Shown here piece by piece: positions 60,362 through 64,000 of a DNA stretch of 64,000 bases (the stretch's first letter is position 1; each line of letters begins with the position of its first letter). The notes under the pieces were generated by a model. It was not told the origin of the DNA. It did no database searches and was given only the letters and a program-made list of their open reading frames with translations. The translations under genes and the position numbers were made by a program. This stretch comes from Kitasatospora sp. NBC_01287. GTDB taxonomy: Bacteria; Actinomycetota; Actinomycetes; Streptomycetales; Streptomycetaceae. The stretch covers positions 1,674,001 to 1,738,000 of the forward strand of contig NZ_JAPEPB010000001.1 in NCBI RefSeq assembly GCF_026340565.1. Reading direction: 5' to 3'.

Positions 60362-60781
60362 GATGCGGGCCTCACTTCCGGGATGAGCTGATGGTCTTTC
60401 AATCATGCGGACTCGTATCCGCTGGAGCGGGGTGCGACCCCCTCCCCCGCCGTTCCTCCCGTCCCGCTTCCGACGTACGGGAGGCTCCCCTCGGCGAGGG
60501 AGGGGGCCGGGCGGCGCCTCGCGCACGACCGAAGTGCGCGGCGCCGCCGGTTGGCACGATCAGCGGGTGGGTTTGCCCCCGGCCGGAGCCGGGAGTGGAT
60601 GAGCCCCACGGCCACCCGCTGATCGATGGTGCCCTCCTGGTGACGCGGGCACGACCGGACAGGTACACGCCACCAGGAGGAGTCTGTGGGAAACGGGGCC
60701 TGCCGGTCACCCGGCAGGCCCGGAGGTCTGCTCGACCTCATGGCCCTACTGGACCTCGCAGGCCTGCTGGACCTCGCGGCC
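60362..60781. other. 420-bp gene-free region with several long inverted repeats
   Basis: It contains GGCAC plus GATCAGCGGGTGG (60553-60570), pairing with CCACCCGCTGATC (60612-60624) and then GTGCC after a GATG bulge, with 41 nt enclosed. It also has CCTCCTGGTG (60632-60641) pairing with CACCAGGAGG (60670-60679) and the 11-bp hairpin at 60696-60721. It may be a structured RNA or a set of terminators. No family was recognised. Other parts (60425-60545) are unremarkable. Confidence 0.65.
60696..60721 (-). terminator. terminator after the tartronate-semialdehyde reductase gene
   Basis: GGGCCTGCCGG, loop TCAC, CCGGCAGGCCC: perfect 11-bp stem, 60 bp after the stop. Confidence 0.85.
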
Positions 60782-61675
60782 CTACTCGACCTCGCGGCCG
60801 GCGAGGCGCTCCACGCCGCGCAGCAGGGCCGAGTGGTCCAGCGAGCCGTCGCCGTTGGCACGGGCCGAGGCGACCAGCTGGGCGACCAGCGAGCCGACCG
60901 GCAGCGGGGCCTCGACGGCGCGGGCCGCGGCCGTCACGATGCCCATGTCCTTGTGGTGCAGGTCGATCCGGAAGCCCGGGGCGAACTCGCGGTCGACCAT
61001 GTTGGCCTTCTTGCGGTTCAGCACCGTGGAGCCGGCCAGGCCGCCCGCGAGGACGTCCAGCGCGGCCGGCAGGTCGACGCCCGCGTTCTCCAGGAAGACC
61101 ACGGCCTCGGCCACGACCTGGATGTTGACGGCCACGATCAGCTGGTTGGCGGCCTTCACGGTCTGGCCGGCACCGGCCGGGCCGACGTGGATGACCGTGG
61201 TGCCGAGCGAGTCGAAGACCGGCTTGGCCTCGGCGAAGTCCTCGGCCGCGCCACCGACCATGATCGAGAGCACCGCCTCGACCGCGCCGGCCTCGCCGCC
61301 GGAGACCGGGGCGTCCAGGGTGCGGACGCCCTTCTCCTTGGCCGCGGCCTCGACCTTGATCGAGGTCTGCGGGGTGATCGAGGACATGTCGATCACGAGC
61401 GTGCCGGCCCGCACGCTGGAGAGCACACCGCCCTCGCCGAGGATGACCTTCTCGACCTGCGGGTCGGCGGGGACCATGGTGATGACGATCTCGGCGTCCT
61501 TCACCGCGTCCGCGATGCTGCTCGCACCGTGGCCGCCGGCCGCGATCACGGCGTCGATCGAGGCCTGGGACAGGTCGAAGCCGGTGACGTCGTGGCCGGC
61601 CTTGACCAGGTTGACGGCCATCGGGCGGCCCATGATGCCCAGGCCGACAAAAGCGATCTTGCGAGAGGCGCTCAT
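60782..61675 (-). CDS. glxR: tartronate-semialdehyde reductase (2-hydroxy-3-oxopropionate reductase)
   Basis: 297 aa. Beta-hydroxyacid dehydrogenase family: IAFVGLGIMGRPMAVNLVKAGHDVTGFDLS (Rossmann), VVITMVPADPQVEKVILGEGGVL, LVIDMSSITPQTSIK, LDAPVSGGEAGAVEAVLSIMVGG (conserved DAPVSGG), HVGPAGAGQTVKAANQLIVA (catalytic Lys in GQTVKAANQ) and HKDMGIVTAAARAVEAPLPV. It reduces tartronate semialdehyde to glycerate with NAD(P)H. It is between hydroxypyruvate isomerase and glycerate kinase, as in glyoxylate-using loci. Glyoxylate carboligase, the enzyme that makes its substrate, is not in the window. Confidence 0.93.
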   Translation of the reverse strand: MSASRKIAFVGLGIMGRPMAVNLVKAGHDVTGFDLSQASIDAVIAAGGHGASSIADAVKDAEIVITMVPADPQVEKVILGEGGVLSSVRAGTLVIDMSSITPQTSIKVEAAAKEKGVRTLDAPVSGGEAGAVEAVLSIMVGGAAEDFAEAKPVFDSLGTTVIHVGPAGAGQTVKAANQLIVAVNIQVVAEAVVFLENAGVDLPAALDVLAGGLAGSTVLNRKKANMVDREFAPGFRIDLHHKDMGIVTAAARAVEAPLPVGSLVAQLVASARANGDGSLDHSALLRGVERLAGREVE

Positions 61676-61745
61676 CGCGTCGTTCCTTACGTGGAGATGC
61701 GGGGAGGTGAGGGGTGCGGTCGGCCACGACGGGGCCGGCGCTCGG

Positions 61746-62597
61746 CTACCGGGCGGGGCGCAGCTCGCGCGGCAGCCAGCCGAAGCTGTCGGCGCTGACG
61801 CCGCCGGCGGGCTTGTACTCCAGGCCGATCGGGCCCGTGTAGCCGGCCGCGGTGAGGCGGTCCAGCAGGCCCGCGATGTCCAGCTCGCCGGTGCCGGGCT
61901 CGTTGCGGCCCGGGTTGTCGGCGATCTGCACGTGGCCGATCTTGTCCGCGTGGGTGTCGATGACGGCGTTCAGGTCCTCGCCGTTGATCGACAGGTGGTA
62001 CAGGTCGCAGAGGAACTTGGCGTTGCCGAGCCCGGTGGCGGCGTTGATCCGGTCGACCACCTCGACGGCGGCCCGCGCGGTGTGCAGCGGGTAGTCGGGG
62101 GCGTCGTTGCGGTTCAGCGCCTCGATCAGCAGCACCGCGCCGAAGGCGTGCGCGGCCCGGGCGGCCAGGGTGAGGTTGGCCAGCGCGAGGGCGTCCTGCT
62201 CCTCGGCGCCGACGCCCTCGACGCGGTTGCCGTAGATGGCGTTGAGCGCGCCGGCGCCCAGCGACTCGGCGAGCGCGGCGGCGACCGGGATGTTGGCGCG
62301 GAAGCGCTCGCTCTCGGCCGGAACCGAGGCGGTGCCCTTGGCGCCCACCGACAGGTCGTCGAGGAAGTTCAGGCCGGTGAGGCGCACCCCGGCGTCGGTG
62401 AAGGCCTTGCGCAGCGCGTCCAGCTCGGCGTCGGACGGGGTCGTGTCGGTGCCGAAGGGCCACCACAGCTCGGCCGCGGTGAAGCCGGCGGCCGCCGCGG
62501 CGGCGGGGCGCTCCAGGAGCGGGAGCTCCGTGAAGAGGATCGACAGGTTGATCGTGGCGCGTCCATCAACTGACGCGTACTCGGAAGCGGCCGTCAC
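61746..62597 (-). CDS. hyi: hydroxypyruvate isomerase, TIM-barrel
   Basis: 283 aa from the GTG at 62597. Xylose-isomerase-like TIM barrel, Hyi group: INLSILFTELPLLERPAAAAAAGFTAAELWWPF, LTGLNFLDDLSVGAKGTASVPAESERFR, NAIYGNRVEG, VLLIEALNRNDAPDYPLHTARAAVEVVDRINA, KFLCDLYHLSINGEDLNAVI, GHVQIADNPGRNEPGTGELD and GLEYKPAGG. It interconverts hydroxypyruvate and tartronate semialdehyde. It is the first gene of the minus-strand Hyi-TSR(-GlxK) cluster, 70 bp before the reductase. An operator-like motif lies about 140 bp upstream. Confidence 0.93.
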   Translation of the reverse strand: MTAASEYASVDGRATINLSILFTELPLLERPAAAAAAGFTAAELWWPFGTDTTPSDAELDALRKAFTDAGVRLTGLNFLDDLSVGAKGTASVPAESERFRANIPVAAALAESLGAGALNAIYGNRVEGVGAEEQDALALANLTLAARAAHAFGAVLLIEALNRNDAPDYPLHTARAAVEVVDRINAATGLGNAKFLCDLYHLSINGEDLNAVIDTHADKIGHVQIADNPGRNEPGTGELDIAGLLDRLTAAGYTGPIGLEYKPAGGVSADSFGWLPRELRPAR

Positions 62598-62732
62598 GTC
62601 CCTGACCTTTCAGTTCTCCGTCATCCTCCCCGTGCTTACCGCCGGGAGGCGTCCACTCTTCCATGATGCGGAAGAAGGATTCTGCTTGGTGGAAGCTTGC
62701 CACGAGCACCCGAGGGAGTGTCAAGGGCCCTG

Positions 62733-62748
62733 CAACAGTTTGTTGAAG
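62733..62748. promoter_or_regulatory. CAACA-N3-TGTTG operator-like palindrome between hyi and the YkoF-like gene
   Basis: CAACAGTTTGTTG at 62733-62745. Read on the minus strand, it contains CTTCAACAAA. It lies between the divergent hyi and YkoF-like genes, so one regulator could control both. A CTTCC, 7 nt, GGAAG inverted repeat (62657-62673) lies closer to hyi. Confidence 0.65.
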
Positions 62749-62798
62749 CACTTTCGCCCGAGGGGTCCACTCCGCCACCCGCTCGCTACAGTGACCTG

Positions 62799-63080
62799 GT
62801 GCGATTGATGGTGGAGTTCACGACAGAACCGTTCGAACTGGTCAACTTCCCGGACCACGCGGTGGCGGCCCGCCGGGTGGTCGACGAGGCGGGCCTCGCC
62901 GTCTCGGTCGGCCCCTTCGGCACCAGCGCGGAGGGCGGGGCCGAGCAGGTGCTCGCCGCCGTCTCCCGGCTGCTGCACGACTCCCTGGAGGCCGGCGCCA
63001 GCCGGATCTCGTTCCAGGTCAGCGTGGTCACCGAAGCCGAAGCCGGCCCCGAGAGCCCCGAAGGAGTGGGTACGCAGTGA
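62799..63080 (+). CDS. YkoF/MTH1187-like small protein
   Basis: 93 aa from the GTG at 62799, or 90 from the ATG at 62808. Sequence: LMVEFTTEPFELVNFPDHAVAARRVVDEAGLAVSVGPFGTSAEGGAEQVLAAVSRLLHDSLEAGASRISFQVSVV. This fits the ferredoxin-like YkoF/MTH1187 (thiamine-binding-type) fold, including GPFGTSAEGGAEQVL. No ribosome-binding site is visible. A TACAGT at 62787-62792 is 6 bp before the GTG, so a leaderless transcript is possible. It overlaps the HTH gene by GTGA. It could be a ligand-binding partner of that HTH protein, which is inference. Confidence 0.75.
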   Translation: MRLMVEFTTEPFELVNFPDHAVAARRVVDEAGLAVSVGPFGTSAEGGAEQVLAAVSRLLHDSLEAGASRISFQVSVVTEAEAGPESPEGVGTQ

Positions 63081-63460
63081 CCGACGACCTGGAGCACCCG
63101 CTCACCCGGGCGATAAAGCCCCTGCTGGACGCGGTCGGCGCGAGGGCCCTGGACCCCGCCGAGGCCAAGGCCGACGACGTGGTCCTGGAGTGGGACGGCC
63201 GGCCGGCGCTCGCCGTCCGACTGCCCCACCTGAGCAGCGCGCTCGACCGCCTGCTGGCCGAGATGACCCGCCAGTTCGACGGCCGACCGCTCAGCGAGCT
63301 GGACCGGCTGGAGAAGCAGCGCGTCGTCGCCCTGCTGGAGGAACGCGGCGCCTTCACCGTGCGACACGGGGTGGAGACGGTCGCCTCCGCCCTGGGCGTC
63401 AGCCGCTTCACGGTGTACAACTACCTCAACCGACAGGTCGAGGGCCCCAAGGGCGGCTGA
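63077..63460 (+). CDS. HTH (YheO/DauR-type) regulator of the ureide block
   Basis: 127 aa from the GTG at 63077, overlapping the previous stop. The C-terminal 45 residues (LSELDRLEKQRVVALLEERGAFTVRHGVETVASALGVSRFTVYNYLN) are a good match to the HTH of YheO/DauR-like regulators. The N-terminal half (LEHPLTRAIKPLLDAVGARALDPAEAKADDVVLEWDG) is unknown and lacks the YheO PAS domain. It is located between hyi and the OHCU decarboxylase gene, so likely regulates urate or ureide genes. It is a candidate for binding the CAACA-N3-TGTTG sites. Confidence 0.82.
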   Translation: MTDDLEHPLTRAIKPLLDAVGARALDPAEAKADDVVLEWDGRPALAVRLPHLSSALDRLLAEMTRQFDGRPLSELDRLEKQRVVALLEERGAFTVRHGVETVASALGVSRFTVYNYLNRQVEGPKGG

Positions 63461-63596
63461 CGACCGGTCGGCCGAGCGATCCGCGGACCGGCTGACCAGG
63501 CAAGTCTTGCCGAGCGGCGACCGCGGCACACTTGGCGGATCGCACACGAAAGCGGGCGAACGGCACCAGCGGTTCGAAACGTAACCACCAAGGCTT

Positions 63597-63609
63597 CAAC
63601 AAAGTGTTG
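63597..63609. promoter_or_regulatory. CAACA-N3-TGTTG operator-like palindrome upstream of uraD
   Basis: CAACAAAGTGTTG, preceded by CTT (CTTCAACAAA from 63594). It is about 60 bp upstream of the GTG start of uraD. Confidence 0.7.
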
Positions 63610-63669
63610 ACGACCGGGGGTGGTGGATCTAGCTTTTGCGGGTGGCACCACTCTTCAGGAGGTCCACCC

Positions 63670-64000
63670 GTGACCAACCACCCCCACGCGTCAGTTGACG
63701 CGGCCGGCGCCCTGACGGCGCTGGCGGCGGCCCCGGCCGCCGAGCTGGAGCGGGCACTGCTCGAAGTATGCTCCAGCCCCACCTGGGCCGCGGCCGTCGC
63801 CGGCCGCCGCCCCTGGTCGGACCGCGAGGCCCTGCTGGCCGCCAACTCGGCCGCCATGGACTCGCTCGCGGTCGCCGACCTGGACGACGCGATGGCCGGC
63901 CACGCCCGGATCGGCAAGCCCAAGGCGGGCGACGCCACCTCCGAGCGCGAGCAGGCCGGCATCCACGGAGTGGACCAAGCGCTCCTCGATGACCTGCGCG
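63670..64000 (+). CDS. uraD: OHCU decarboxylase (partial, 3' part off the right edge)
   Basis: 110 codons visible from the GTG at 63670, with AGGAGG 7 bp upstream. Sequence: LERALLEVCSSPTWAAAVAGRRPWSDREALLAANSAAMDSLAVADLDDAMAGHARIGKPKAGDATSEREQAGI. It matches UraD: the helical start ALLEVCSS and the conserved HxRIG followed by S..EQ.G in HARIGKPKAGDATSEREQAGI. UraD decarboxylates 2-oxo-4-hydroxy-4-carboxy-5-ureidoimidazoline to (S)-allantoin. Hydroxyisourate hydrolase and urate oxidase probably follow just beyond the window. Confidence 0.92.
   Translation, partial: MTNHPHASVDAAGALTALAAAPAAELERALLEVCSSPTWAAAVAGRRPWSDREALLAANSAAMDSLAVADLDDAMAGHARIGKPKAGDATSEREQAGIHGVDQALLDDLR

Noticed and set aside
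60545..60690. Known riboswitch (cobalamin, c-di-AMP)
   Set aside because: The inverted repeats are real, but I find none of the conserved box motifs of these classes, so no riboswitch class is assigned.

Overview
The window is very GC-rich chromosomal DNA from an actinomycete, most likely a member of the Streptomycetaceae (Streptomyces or Kitasatospora). Evidence: long open frames on both strands, many GTG starts, AGGAGG-type ribosome-binding sites, and gene families typical of the group (tad operon, SARP-TPR regulator, DUF4180, PPOX proteins, PucR and ureide regulators). I see no rRNA, tRNA, CRISPR array, insertion sequence, phage or plasmid genes.

Layout. (1) 1-9.7 kb, minus strand: a tad/Flp pilus or secretion operon, reading lipoprotein, secreted protein, SAF/CpaB-like, TadZ, TadA, TadB, TadC, a small pilin-like protein, two TadE-like proteins and a partial TadG-like protein. 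The last gene runs off the left edge. Next to it is an unrecognised gene (9.8-10.7 kb) that resembles a caspase-like protein without its catalytic motifs. (2) 11-24 kb: mixed housekeeping and metabolic genes: FMN-binding PPOX protein, MaoC hydratase, NAPE-PLD-like metallo-hydrolase, DUF389 protein, TesB thioesterase, SBF-like transporter, DUF4180, lysoplasmalogenase, exonuclease III, ROK glucokinase and a membrane-anchored esterase. Within this lies an orphan fusion of a DUF2397 C-terminal piece with DUF2398, two families otherwise found in Wadjet-type defence cassettes. (3) 24-33 kb: purine-salvage and oxidation block: PucR regulator, three-subunit xanthine dehydrogenase, NCS2 purine permease and XdhC maturation factor. 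(4) 33-44.6 kb: ECF sigma factor with a coupled membrane protein, PPOX protein plus flavohemoprotein, a four-gene catabolic-looking operon (diiron-type protein, VanB-type reductase, M24 protein, hydrolase-SDR fusion), a polyprenol-phosphate-mannose-synthase-like enzyme and a CBS protein. (5) 44.6-52 kb: a full-length LanB lanthipeptide dehydratase divergent from a SARP-NB-ARC-TPR regulator, which converges on a short secreted Cys-containing peptide gene. No LanC or standard LanA is present. (6) 52-53.5 kb: MerR/SDR divergent pair with a classic 19-bp-spacer MerR promoter. (7) 53.6-64 kb: ureide and glyoxylate block: IclR regulator, catalase, allantoicase, allantoinase, glycerate kinase, tartronate-semialdehyde reductase, hydroxypyruvate isomerase, and divergently a YkoF-like protein, an HTH protein and OHCU decarboxylase (runs off the right edge).

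Blocks 3 and 7 together give a nearly complete purine degradation route: purine uptake, xanthine dehydrogenase to urate, later ureide steps through allantoin and allantoate to glyoxylate, then the glycerate route to central metabolism, with catalase removing peroxide from urate oxidation. Urate oxidase and hydroxyisourate hydrolase are expected just right of the window. Glyoxylate carboligase is not in the window. A 10-mer (CTTCAACAAA), in two of three cases part of a CAACA-N3-TGTTG palindrome, lies upstream of allantoinase, between hydroxypyruvate isomerase and the YkoF-like gene, and upstream of OHCU decarboxylase. It looks like a shared operator.

A second theme is the number of short tandem repeats (6-24 bp units). 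They lie both in intergenic DNA, often starting at or containing stop codons, and inside genes, where they add low-complexity segments.
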